A stretch of DNA of 64,000 nt from Lachnospira multipara ATCC 19207 (lineage in GTDB: Bacteria; Bacillota; Clostridia; Lachnospirales; Lachnospiraceae), in the NCBI RefSeq assembly GCF_000424105.1, contig NZ_AUJG01000015.1, positions 18,691-82,690 of the forward strand. Reading direction: 5' to 3'. Below, in pieces: positions 27,719 to 36,440 of the stretch. A program made the position numbers and the translations under genes. How positions within the stretch are numbered: position 1 is the stretch's first letter; every line of letters starts with the position of its first letter. A model generated the notes under the pieces. The model was not told the DNA's origin, searched no databases, and saw nothing but the letters and a program-made list of their open reading frames with translations.

Positions 27719-28672
27719 TTATCCTTTCTGTCCAGTAATAAATACCAGTTTTCTTCCGTCTACGCTTGCAATCTTTAGCACCTTAATTCCGTTTATAAAC
27801 TTTGAAAGGGTTGAGTAACCATACTCTTTAACCTTAAAGTTAGGGAATTTGCTATGTATTCTCTGGCCTAGAGCGCCAAGCTCCATGCCTGTCTTTCCTG
27901 TCTGTCCTACGCTATCAACTGCAAAATCGATGACCTGCTTAAGGGCTGAGTCATCCTCGCGAAGGCTTACTACTACTGTGTTATTAACATTTTTAACATC
28001 AAATGCTTCTATTTCCTCGAGGAACTTAGAAAGCGAACTATATCCATAATTTCTTACATCGAAATCTGAATGCTTCTTCTGAAGACGACTACCAATCTCA
28101 CCGAGACCTGTCTGGCGGCCCTTGTTATCATTTTCAGTAATAATCTCAATAATAGCGTTCTCAACCTTGTTCTGGGTAAGCACTATCTCTGGCTTCTTGG
28201 CCTTCTTCTTATCAATCTCAGTAACGTCATCGTCGTTTTGATCTAGCAACAATTCTAGATCTGTAAATACGGAGCAAGCAGCTCTAAAAGAACGTGGAGT
28301 CTTATTCTCCCCCATTCCAATGACCTCCATGCCGGACTCGCGAAGTCGGCTAGCAAGTCTAGTGAAATCGCCGTCGCTACTTACAATGCAGAAACCATCC
28401 ACGCTGTGGGTATATAAAATGTCCATAGCGTCGATAATCAGTGTGGAATCCGTAGCGTTCTTACCCACTGTATTTCTAAACTGCTGAATTGGAGTGATTG
28501 AATTTTCCATAAGCTCCTTCTTCCACTTGCCAGCTTGTGTACTAGTCCAATCACCGTAAATTCTCTTATAAGTTATAACTCCATATTTTGTCATTTCATC
28601 TAAAATGCTACCAATATATTTAGACGAAATATTGTCTGAATCAATTAAAACTGCAAATCTTTTATCGTCCAT
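27719..28672 (-). CDS. NYN (PIN-like) domain protein with two OST-HTH/LOTUS domains
   Basis: A LabA-like predicted RNA-acting protein. From the chosen start (28672, MDDKRFAVLIDSDN; RBS GGTAAGG) it has 317 residues: NYN nuclease-like domain at about 1-150 with the conserved acidic residues in LIDSDN and IVSSDGDFTRL, then two related repeats at about 175-235 and 245-315 (NYGYSSLSKFLEEIE and EYGYSTLSKFINGIK) that match the OST-HTH/LOTUS RNA-binding module. The domain pair occurs in bacteria and in eukaryotic RNA regulators. It immediately precedes luxS; a palindromic repeat array lies just upstream. Target RNA unknown. Confidence 0.85.
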   Translation of the reverse strand: MDDKRFAVLIDSDNISSKYIGSILDEMTKYGVITYKRIYGDWTSTQAGKWKKELMENSITPIQQFRNTVGKNATDSTLIIDAMDILYTHSVDGFCIVSSDGDFTRLASRLRESGMEVIGMGENKTPRSFRAACSVFTDLELLLDQNDDDVTEIDKKKAKKPEIVLTQNKVENAIIEIITENDNKGRQTGLGEIGSRLQKKHSDFDVRNYGYSSLSKFLEEIEAFDVKNVNNTVVVSLREDDSALKQVIDFAVDSVGQTGKTGMELGALGQRIHSKFPNFKVKEYGYSTLSKFINGIKVLKIASVDGRKLVFITGQKG

Positions 28673-28698
28673 ATCCTTACCTCTACATTTAAACTTAA

Positions 28699-28886
28699 GT
28701 AGCAACCCCTAAAGGGCTTGCTACATTTGATGGAACATCAGCCATAAAAATCTTGCTTCGCAAGATGAGGCTGACGCTAGGTAGCACTTGCTAAAGCAAG
28801 TACTACATTTACAGGAACATCAAGCATTAGAATTGCCTTCGGCAATCAGCTTGACGCTAAGTAGCAACCCATAAAGGGCTTGCTAC
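28699..28886. repeat. Tandem hairpin repeat array, about 81-bp period, 2.3 units
   Basis: Three GTAG...CTAC hairpins (28699-28724, 28781-28806, 28861-28886) alternate with two further hairpins (28738-28774 and 28820-28854). Between units both arms of the stems change together: TCAGCC/GGCTGA becomes TCAAGC/GCTTGA, and ATCTTGC/GCAAGAT becomes ATTGCC/GGCAAT around a TTC loop. The last hairpin overlaps the stop codon of the small gene at 28883. The pairing is preserved while the sequence is not. Confidence 0.8.
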
Positions 28887-29065
28887 ATCTGGTGGCGAAC
28901 CACCTTGTATTCATCATTGCTTTGATAATATGGGCATTGTTTATACTTTGAATTTAATAATCTAGCATAGTCATCTTCGTCCATATTAACATCACAGACA
29001 TATTCTTCTAATTCATCGTCAAAGACGAGATTATTGCAATAATCACAACTATACTGTGAAGCCAT
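28883..29065 (-). CDS. Small Cys-rich protein (60 aa, DUF6472-like)
   Basis: A 60-residue acidic protein with CDYC near the N-terminus, a further Cys at about residue 24 and CPYY at about 44, suggesting a small zinc-binding fold; it resembles short Lachnospiraceae proteins of the DUF6472 type, but I am not certain. AAGGAGG precedes the ATG. The last codons and the TAG stop lie inside the palindromic repeat array. It follows the CydDC-type gene by 36 bp and is probably in the same operon. Confidence 0.65.
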   Translation of the reverse strand: MASQYSCDYCNNLVFDDELEEYVCDVNMDEDDYARLLNSKYKQCPYYQSNDEYKVVRHQM

Positions 29066-29101
29066 ATTATCCTCCTTTTTACTAATATCTCTAGTAAATA
29101 A

Positions 29102-32100
29102 TTACATAATAATTTTAGTATCCACTGCATTCATAGTGGACTCTCTATGGGAAACTATAATAATAGTCTTTCCCTTAGCCATCTTAGAAAGTGATTCTAA
29201 GATAATTCCCTCATTTAAGGAATCAAGATTAGATGTTGGTTCATCTAATAATATTATAGGTGCATCTGATAGGAATGCTCTTGCAAGACCTATTCTTTGC
29301 TTTTCGCCAGATGACAATCTCTCTCCTAATTCACCTATAACTGTATCATATGAATTATCTAAACCCTGAATAAATTCATGAATAGATGCCCTTTTAGCGG
29401 CTTCAATGATTTCTTCTCTACTAGCATTATATTTTCCAAATGCTATATTAGCTGCAATTGTATCATTAATAAGTTCAGTTTCCTGACTTACGAATGCTAT
29501 ATTAGTTCTAAGAGAAGCTGTATTAATCTGGTCTAAATTAGTTCCTGCAATAGTTATTTCACCTTTATTAGGCTTAAAATATCGCATAATTAGCTTTAGT
29601 AATGTTGATTTACCGCAGCCACTTTCTCCATGTATTCCAGTAATCTTGCCAGCCTCAAAAACTGCATTGTAATCACGTAGTATTTCTTTATCATTATACG
29701 CGAATGAAAGCTGACTTACAAGAATCTCATTTTTATTCTTAAACTTTTTATTAGAATCTTCATCTAATATTTCAAGGTCTTTTCCATCTAAAACATCCTT
29801 AGTTTCCGGCTCTTCCTCAATAATAGAAATAACTCTTTTAGCACTAGCAAAAGTCTGGTTTAAATTATTTGATAGTGATGAAAGAGCAACACATGGACCA
29901 AATGATGACATCATAGTTACTGTAGCTACTATGGCGTTGGCAAATGTAATATCACGGCTGCCAGCTAAATTTAGAGCCACTACAAACACTAAATAGGAAG
30001 CCACAAGAATTACCATCTCTGTCATCATACTTGAACTAGCTGCATAATTAGCTAAATCTTCCTGATAAAAAGATAATCTCTTAGATTCCTTAGCTAGTTT
30101 TAAACGTCTATTTAAACCATCTCCATACTGAATTGTCTCATCAATTCCCCTAATAGAGTCAAGATTTAGACTATTTAATTGGCCAAATATATCTCTTACC
30201 TTTTCTCCAGCATTTGAAGATAATTTACCATTAACTAAAGGAATAATTACAGCTACAATTATATAAGCAACAGCTGCAATAACTCCAAGAATCATAGAAT
30301 AATGAGCAAGGAATATCACAGATATTAAACTTACAATAAAGGCAATTGCAACAGGGCTAATTGTGTGAGCATAAAAGACTTCTAATAGCTCAATATCTGA
30401 TGTAATAATAGAAATAAGATTACCTCTCTCTTTATTATCTAACTTAGCTGGTGCAAGACGTCTTAAATTTTCAAAAACTTTATGTCTAATAATTGCCAAT
30501 AATTTAAAGGCAATATAGTGATTACAATACTGCTCTGCATAGTGAAGGAAACCTCTTAATACAGCTATAATAATAAGAATTATACAAACTACATTTCTCT
30601 CCTTACTTGTAAGGCCACAAGTTATGCTTCCATATAGGCCAGTTACTGCATAAGAGCTACCCCAATTTTCAACAATTAAACCACTAGCAATTATAGAAAG
30701 GGAAATAGCTGCTAAATAACCTACGCTTCCTAGAAGGATTGCAAGTCCCATAATTCCCATAAGTGGTTTTGTAAGACTAGCTAATTTAGAAATTAGTGCT
30801 AAGTTACTAATTTCCTTAGGCTTTTTAATTTCGCTATTAATCATATTATGATTAGGATTATCTAGTTCGTCTTCTAGAGAATTCTTTCTATAGCTTAGAT
30901 TTCTGTGATATTCAATATTATCAAAGTAATCTTTTTTAACATAGCTCTTAGTTTCATAGAGCTTATTATGAACTCTATTTAGCGCTTCTGCCCTTAACTG
31001 CTTTTCTTTTAGCGCTAATTCAATTTCCTCTTTTTGTCTTCTTTCTTCTTCTAATTTTTTAGCATTAGCTATTTCTTTAGCTCTGTCTTTATTTAAATCA
31101 TCATATAGACAAACTCCAGCTCTAGCGTCAATCACTTTAATTTCAGAGTCTGATTTTTTCTTAAAATTCTCTAATTTAGCCTGGGCATCAAAAAGTCTAG
31201 CATAGGCACCATAATTCTCATCCTTAGTCTTATTATCATCTACATTAAGAATTAATTCCTGATGTTTACCAGCCTCCACAATTCTACCTTTATCAAGCAT
31301 ATAGATGCAATCAGAATCTACAACATTTTTTAATCTATGAGAAATTAAAAGCACTGTCTTAGTCTTAGCAATTTCCTTAATAACTCTCATTATGATTTCT
31401 TCACTTTCAGCATCAATATTAGATGTTGCCTCATCGAAGATATACATAGGAGTATCAGCTAAAAAGGCTCTTGCTACACATAGTCTTTGTGCCTGTCCCC
31501 CTGATAAATTAGTTGCTCTTTCATTAATCTTAGTATCAAGTCCATCTCGAAGCATAACTAGATTTTTAAGATTAACCTTCTCAAGGGCATCTAAAAGCTC
31601 TTCATCACTAGCATCTGACTTAGCCATAAGAAGATTGTCTCTAATTGTACCTGTAAAAATGTAGCTATTAGTTCCTACTAATGTAATATTAGAAGCTAAA
31701 CTCTCAGGCTTGATGTCTGAAATATTCAAACCGTTAATTTTAATACTACCTGTAAAGTTTTTATGTTTAGCTGTAATTAAACTTGCCACTGTACTCTTTC
31801 CTGAACCAGATTCTCCAACTAAAGAAATAAAAGAACCTGCAGGAAGAGTTAAATCTAAACCATCTAAAATCTGTCGATTATTATCATAAGAGAATTTAAG
31901 ATTCTCTATATTAACAAAAATTGATTCTGCCTTAGCATGTTTCATAAATGAAAGGCTTGCCTTATCTGATTTAGCTAATTCTTTATTGCCTTGCTTTGGC
32001 TCTGGCATATCAAGTAAATTAAAGATCTTATCTGATGCTGCCATGCCATTCATAGCTATATGGAAATACGAACCAAGTAATCTTAAAGGAATAAAGAATT

Positions 32101-33016
32101 CAGATGCAAGAAGAATAATTGAGAGTGCACCTGCTAATCCAATATTGCCATTAAAGTATTCCTTAATTGTTACTACCATTCCAACTGCTGCCCCACCATA
32201 TGCAACAATGTCCATGACTGATGTAGAATTTAGCTGCATTGTAAGAACTTTCATTGTAATTTTTCTAAAATTACTAGCCTCTTCATCCATTTCCTTTTGC
32301 TTAATCTCATCTAACATATATAGTTTTAAACTTGTTAGAGCGTTGAGATTATCAAGGAAGGAATCTCCTAGTTTAGCATAGGCATCCCAATATTTACTAA
32401 GTAATCTCTTGGCAATTTTTTGAACAATTACAATTGAGATCGGTATTAAAGGAACAAATATTAATAAAAGCAAACTTGCCTTTAGACTTATATGACAAAG
32501 CACTAAAAAAAGAGTTATTGGAGCAATTAAGCTATAAAAAAGCTGTGGTAAATACTTAGCAAAATAAGTCTCTAATTGCTCAACTCCCTCTGTTTCTAGT
32601 TGCACAAGCTCTGCTGTTGATATCTGCTCTTTATAAGATGGTCCAAGTCTTAAAAGCTTGTCATATATTCTATCTCTTAAAAGCTTTTTTACATTGACAC
32701 TTGCAAGAAAGTTTATTCTTTTTAGTAACTTAGCAGCAATCATTCTTATAGCTATAAGTAAACATAGTGTAAAAAGAACAATTCCTAGGGCTGTTAACTT
32801 GTAAGTTATTTTATTGGTATTAACAAACAATGCTTGAGTTACACTATCATTAGTAAAAAATAAAAATCCGTTATTATCAAAAACATCTGCTATAAAACTA
32901 GTTATTAAAAATATAGCTAGTATCTGTGCTACTAGTGAAACCCACTGAACTATAATATTAAGATAAATATACTTTTTAGAGTTAGAGAGTAGCTTTACTA
33001 ATCTTGTCTTAATCAT
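29102..33016 (-). CDS. Fused CydD-CydC-type ABC exporter
   Basis: One 1304-residue polypeptide with two complete ABC half-transporters. First half: six-helix membrane domain (about residues 1-320), Walker A GESGSGKST, signature LSGGQAQRLC, Walker B MYIFDEATSNID. A charged Lys/Glu-rich linker follows. Second half: membrane domain, Walker A GESGCGKST, signature LSSGEKQRIGLARAF, Walker B ILLDEPTSNLD. The closest known pattern is CydDC, which exports cysteine/glutathione for cytochrome bd assembly; no cydAB genes are in the window. I chose the start at 33016 (MIKTRLVKLL) with AGGAAAA upstream; a longer reading from 33094 lacks a good site. Usual CydD and CydC are separate proteins of about 550-590 residues. 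Confidence 0.82.
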   Translation of the reverse strand: MIKTRLVKLLSNSKKYIYLNIIVQWVSLVAQILAIFLITSFIADVFDNNGFLFFTNDSVTQALFVNTNKITYKLTALGIVLFTLCLLIAIRMIAAKLLKRINFLASVNVKKLLRDRIYDKLLRLGPSYKEQISTAELVQLETEGVEQLETYFAKYLPQLFYSLIAPITLFLVLCHISLKASLLLLIFVPLIPISIVIVQKIAKRLLSKYWDAYAKLGDSFLDNLNALTSLKLYMLDEIKQKEMDEEASNFRKITMKVLTMQLNSTSVMDIVAYGGAAVGMVVTIKEYFNGNIGLAGALSIILLASEFFIPLRLLGSYFHIAMNGMAASDKIFNLLDMPEPKQGNKELAKSDKASLSFMKHAKAESIFVNIENLKFSYDNNRQILDGLDLTLPAGSFISLVGESGSGKSTVASLITAKHKNFTGSIKINGLNISDIKPESLASNITLVGTNSYIFTGTIRDNLLMAKSDASDEELLDALEKVNLKNLVMLRDGLDTKINERATNLSGGQAQRLCVARAFLADTPMYIFDEATSNIDAESEEIIMRVIKEIAKTKTVLLISHRLKNVVDSDCIYMLDKGRIVEAGKHQELILNVDDNKTKDENYGAYARLFDAQAKLENFKKKSDSEIKVIDARAGVCLYDDLNKDRAKEIANAKKLEEERRQKEEIELALKEKQLRAEALNRVHNKLYETKSYVKKDYFDNIEYHRNLSYRKNSLEDELDNPNHNMINSEIKKPKEISNLALISKLASLTKPLMGIMGLAILLGSVGYLAAISLSIIASGLIVENWGSSYAVTGLYGSITCGLTSKERNVVCIILIIIAVLRGFLHYAEQYCNHYIAFKLLAIIRHKVFENLRRLAPAKLDNKERGNLISIITSDIELLEVFYAHTISPVAIAFIVSLISVIFLAHYSMILGVIAAVAYIIVAVIIPLVNGKLSSNAGEKVRDIFGQLNSLNLDSIRGIDETIQYGDGLNRRLKLAKESKRLSFYQEDLANYAASSSMMTEMVILVASYLVFVVALNLAGSRDITFANAIVATVTMMSSFGPCVALSSLSNNLNQTFASAKRVISIIEEEPETKDVLDGKDLEILDEDSNKKFKNKNEILVSQLSFAYNDKEILRDYNAVFEAGKITGIHGESGCGKSTLLKLIMRYFKPNKGEITIAGTNLDQINTASLRTNIAFVSQETELINDTIAANIAFGKYNASREEIIEAAKRASIHEFIQGLDNSYDTVIGELGERLSSGEKQRIGLARAFLSDAPIILLDEPTSNLDSLNEGIILESLSKMAKGKTIIIVSHRESTMNAVDTKIIM

Positions 33017-33202
33017 TTTATTTTCCTGTCTTTCTATATAAGTAATTTTTCTAAATTTCTTAACGATGCTTCGTTCAATATAATCCCATAACAATAATCA
33101 ACCTTTCATAAATATCCACATTATAATACCACCTTTAATAGGATATTAACAATTATTATTTTCTCCATATTAAGGTGGTATTCCTTTAAGTTTTTTAATT
33201 TT

Positions 33203-33292
33203 CAAGTCTCGCTCGCGAGTCTTGCGCGCCGGATTCGGGTCTGCTTCAGCAGACAAATTCCTGTCCGAATCCGTGCGCATCCTCGCGGAACG
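33203..33292. repeat. GC-rich palindromic repeat (family B), longer copy
   Basis: Contains CAAG-T-CTCG-CTCG-CGAG-T-CTTG, then GGATTCGG...CCGAATCC enclosing GTCTGC/GCAGAC. The first 43 bp recur in degenerate form at 1333-1373. It is much richer in GC than its surroundings and contains no gene. Confidence 0.65.
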
Positions 33293-33330
33293 TTTAACTC
33301 AGTCGGAGCTTGTACTCCGACTGAGTTAAA
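33293..33330 (-). terminator. Terminator after the EAL protein gene
   Basis: TTTAACTCAGTCGGAG and CTCCGACTGAGTTAAA form a perfect 16-bp stem with a 6-nt loop, 25 bp behind the stop codon of the EAL gene. Confidence 0.8.
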
Positions 33331-33354
33331 AATGTATCATAGGGCCACAACACA

Positions 33355-35265
33355 CTAGTTTATTCCATTATACTTCTTCACATATTCCACGAACTCATCC
33401 TCAGGAATAGGTCTTGAGAAGTAAAAGCCCTGACAATAATCGCACTCTAGGGACTCCATAAGCTCCTTCTGTGCCTTTGTTTCTACGCCCTCTTGAACAA
33501 TCTTTCTGCCCATACGCTTACCCATCTCAATGGTATTCTTAAGCATAATCATGGCCTCTTCGTTCTCCTCTGCTCTCCAAAGAATCTCTCTATCAATCTT
33601 TAATAGCTTAAAATCAATATTAAAGACGCTACTCATACTAGCAAAGCCAGTACCAAAATCATCAATAGAAGTTGCAAAGCCAATTTCACGAAGCTTGCTA
33701 ATTGTCCGTTTCATAACCTCTGTATTCTCGACGGCTGCTGTCTCTGTAATTTCAAGGTTTAGCATGTTCACGTCGATGTTATATTTTCTCATAATATCAA
33801 TGAACTTATCGGTTAAGTCTCGCTGCATACACTGCACAGGAGATAAATTAACCTCGATATAGTCAATTCCAAGACTCTTTAGGTCTCTTTCGCTTAAGAA
33901 GCGGCACACATCCTCAAAGACAAATTCGCCGATGCCAATGATGGCTCCATTCTTCTCAGCAGTTCTAATAAACTCCTCAGGATTAATAGCCCCAATCTCT
34001 GGGTCGTAAAGTCTAAGTAAGGCCTCTGCCGACTTAATCTTGTTGTGCGCTCTATCCCAAATTGGCTGATAGTAAACCTTGAAATTATTAGAAATCAAAG
34101 CTCGTCTAACGGCCTGCTCAATCTTTAATCTACGCTTTAACTCCTCAAGTCCCTTTCCTGAGACAAAGGTTACTCTTGAACCATTGCCAGTCTCAGAATA
34201 GCCAAGAAGTAAAAGCTCCTCCACGCGGTTTAGGTTATCTGGCACATGAACCTCATAGACTATAGCATTATATTCTATATCAATGTCATTAACCTTCCAA
34301 GCCTCTCTAAATCTAGTGTTTAATACGTAGGAAACATATTCGGCTTTGTTATTCTCCTGACCTGTAAGGACAATTGCGAATACGCCTACATTTAAAGAAT
34401 AAACCCTAGCCTGCCTATCCACAGTCTTTAGCCAAGTAGCGATATTAAATAAACTCTCGTTAATCTGATCAATACCAAGAACAGACATGTAACCTTCTAT
34501 ATTAGTAAGCTTAAGCATTATAACGCTAAACTTGTTGTCACTATCAATTAAAAGCTTCACATCTCGCTTAAAGGTGTTGCGGCTATATACGTCATACTCT
34601 GATACCTTGTGGCTTGCCTCATCATCAAGACTAATCATAACAGACATATAAACCACTGCCTGCACGAATAACTCGATTAAAAGATGTGGGTAAAAATACT
34701 GCACAATAACGGAAACTATTCCACTCCAGATAAAGAGAGACAACATAATCACCATCTTAAGCCTAATAGACTTAAAGTAGATAATCATGTGTACCAAAAA
34801 GAATATTAAATAAAATAATGTCACACCGTATATGCAAATCATAAGTATTTCTCTGTGATAGCCGTAATTACTATCAAAAGAGAATACTAGATTGTGGAAT
34901 CTGTTAGTTATAAGAAGTACAAAATTTACAAAATAAGGAATGAGAAGTAGATTGTACTTCTTCTTATTAGTCTTATAAAAAGCGCCAGAAATCATATTGG
35001 CGTAAATGTAATACTGATATGGCACGAAATTATGAATTAGCAAATATAAATTGTTGCAGGTATATAAAAGAGGGAGTGGTATGCAACCCTTATTATTTAC
35101 TGCAACCGAGAAAATGATATCTAAAGCCGCACAAATAAGACCGTTAATAACGATCCAGAAAAACATCTTATTCTCATCTCTATCTCTGTCTTTAATGACA
35201 AACATGCAGCCCATTACAATTAAACTTATAATAATTGCACATATATCAAAATCAAAATTATACAT
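33355..35265 (-). CDS. Membrane c-di-GMP phosphodiesterase (degenerate GGDEF, intact EAL)
   Basis: 636 residues: about seven N-terminal membrane helices (1-215), a GGDEF-like domain (about 230-370) and an EAL domain (about 380-630). The GGDEF signature is lost (SLNVGVFAIVL at that place), so it should not make c-di-GMP. The EAL domain keeps SAEALLRL, EVNLSPVQC, EITETAAVE, DDFGTGFASM, KIDREI and VQEGVET, the residues for metal binding and catalysis, so it should hydrolyse c-di-GMP to pGpG. The GGDEF remnant may sense GTP. Likely role: motility-surface switch. GAGGTAG precedes the ATG. Confidence 0.88.
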   Translation of the reverse strand: MYNFDFDICAIIISLIVMGCMFVIKDRDRDENKMFFWIVINGLICAALDIIFSVAVNNKGCIPLPLLYTCNNLYLLIHNFVPYQYYIYANMISGAFYKTNKKKYNLLLIPYFVNFVLLITNRFHNLVFSFDSNYGYHREILMICIYGVTLFYLIFFLVHMIIYFKSIRLKMVIMLSLFIWSGIVSVIVQYFYPHLLIELFVQAVVYMSVMISLDDEASHKVSEYDVYSRNTFKRDVKLLIDSDNKFSVIMLKLTNIEGYMSVLGIDQINESLFNIATWLKTVDRQARVYSLNVGVFAIVLTGQENNKAEYVSYVLNTRFREAWKVNDIDIEYNAIVYEVHVPDNLNRVEELLLLGYSETGNGSRVTFVSGKGLEELKRRLKIEQAVRRALISNNFKVYYQPIWDRAHNKIKSAEALLRLYDPEIGAINPEEFIRTAEKNGAIIGIGEFVFEDVCRFLSERDLKSLGIDYIEVNLSPVQCMQRDLTDKFIDIMRKYNIDVNMLNLEITETAAVENTEVMKRTISKLREIGFATSIDDFGTGFASMSSVFNIDFKLLKIDREILWRAEENEEAMIMLKNTIEMGKRMGRKIVQEGVETKAQKELMESLECDYCQGFYFSRPIPEDEFVEYVKKYNGIN

Positions 35266-35295
35266 ATACTACCTCTAAGAACGCCCATAAATCAA

Positions 35296-35324
35296 AAGGT
35301 GATGCTAATAAAAAGCATCACCTT
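35296..35324 (-). terminator. Terminator after the cytidylate kinase-like gene
   Basis: AAGGTGATGCT and AGCATCACCTT form an 11-bp stem with a 7-nt loop; on the minus strand TTTTGATTT follows. Confidence 0.8.
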
Positions 35325-35380
35325 ATCACTAATATTATAACAAATTAATTGTATAGATTCTATAATTCTTTATCAAATTT

Positions 35381-36430
35381 TTAACAGTTTTCTGTTCTTG
35401 TAAGCATATCTGCAATTAAATCCACAGATCCTGCAATTCCGTATCTAGAACTATTTAAGCAGAAATCATAATTATTAGCTTCGTCCCAGTCCTTACTTGT
35501 ATAATACTTGTAATATCTGTTTCTAAACTTATCGACCTTTCTTAAGTGCTTTCTAGCAGTCTTATAGTCAGTTCCGTTAATTTCCATCATTCTCTTAATA
35601 CGCTCATCTTCTGGCGCTGTAATGTAGATACTAACGTGAGGGATGTGGTTATTAGTAAGAATGGCATCCGCGCATCTACCCATAACAACGAAGTCCTCAC
35701 TCTTTGAAATATCGCAAAGAATTTCACTGATTTTAAAGAAAACTGCATCCTTTAATGGAAGACCATGATATCTGTTGAGATTCTTTAAAAGATATCTTAA
35801 CTGATCTGAGTTCTTCTCATAGAAGACACTATGCTTCTTTCTATCATACTTGTAACCCTTATCCTTGGAATTCTGAATTTCGTTAACGTTTCTTCCTTCC
35901 TCAAGGTTACTAATAACTTCCTGGAAGATTTCTGCATCGTAGAAGTTACATTTTAACTTATCAGCAAGCGCAAAACCGATTTCAGTACCTGCGCTACCAT
36001 AAGTTCTGTTTATGCAAATGATACGATGATGCTTAACACCTGCATCAACCGCATTACTTACGTCACATAATTTAGCTGCTTCATAATCAAGAATTTCTAC
36101 CTGACCAAAGCCTGGAGACATAGTTGAGATTTCTTTTAAAATGCTATCGTATTCCTTCATAATCTCTTTCCAAGCCTGGTGGTCTCTCTGCTTGATTGTA
36201 CGAGCCATGTTACCAATTAAGGCTACCATACTTCTTAGGGCATGAGATTTATTACCCTCTGTCATAGTCTCCATAATCTCTTCAACTGATGTTGTTCTAT
36301 CATCACTAAATAAGCGACCAAGTTTAGAACCTGTTGCTTCGTAAACTTTTTTATCTAAGTCATAAATCTGCTCAGCTAACTTTGCAAGATCAGACTTAGT
36401 AATTTCTTTCTGTGTCATATTATCACTCAT
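35381..36430 (-). CDS. Cytidylate kinase-like family protein
   Basis: 349 residues. The C-terminal part (about 130-345) matches the cytidylate-kinase-like family: NRTYGSAGTEIGFALADKL at its start, VVMGRCADAIL, and a KxRxRYYKYYTSKDW-type lid region. The N-terminal 125 residues are helical and unrecognised; this fused form is known from anaerobic Firmicutes. The family is thought to be a nucleotide kinase but its substrate is not established. It starts 10 bp behind the antiporter gene stop with GGAGGTGG upstream, so the two form an operon. Confidence 0.8.
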   Translation of the reverse strand: MSDNMTQKEITKSDLAKLAEQIYDLDKKVYEATGSKLGRLFSDDRTTSVEEIMETMTEGNKSHALRSMVALIGNMARTIKQRDHQAWKEIMKEYDSILKEISTMSPGFGQVEILDYEAAKLCDVSNAVDAGVKHHRIICINRTYGSAGTEIGFALADKLKCNFYDAEIFQEVISNLEEGRNVNEIQNSKDKGYKYDRKKHSVFYEKNSDQLRYLLKNLNRYHGLPLKDAVFFKISEILCDISKSEDFVVMGRCADAILTNNHIPHVSIYITAPEDERIKRMMEINGTDYKTARKHLRKVDKFRNRYYKYYTSKDWDEANNYDFCLNSSRYGIAGSVDLIADMLTRTENC

Positions 36431-36440
36431 ATTCCACCTC

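Noticed and set aside
28699..28886. CRISPR-like array (three similar units at regular spacing)
   Set aside because: The units are palindromic hairpins separated by other hairpins that are themselves related to each other, there are only three, and no cas genes are near. It is a tandem structured repeat.
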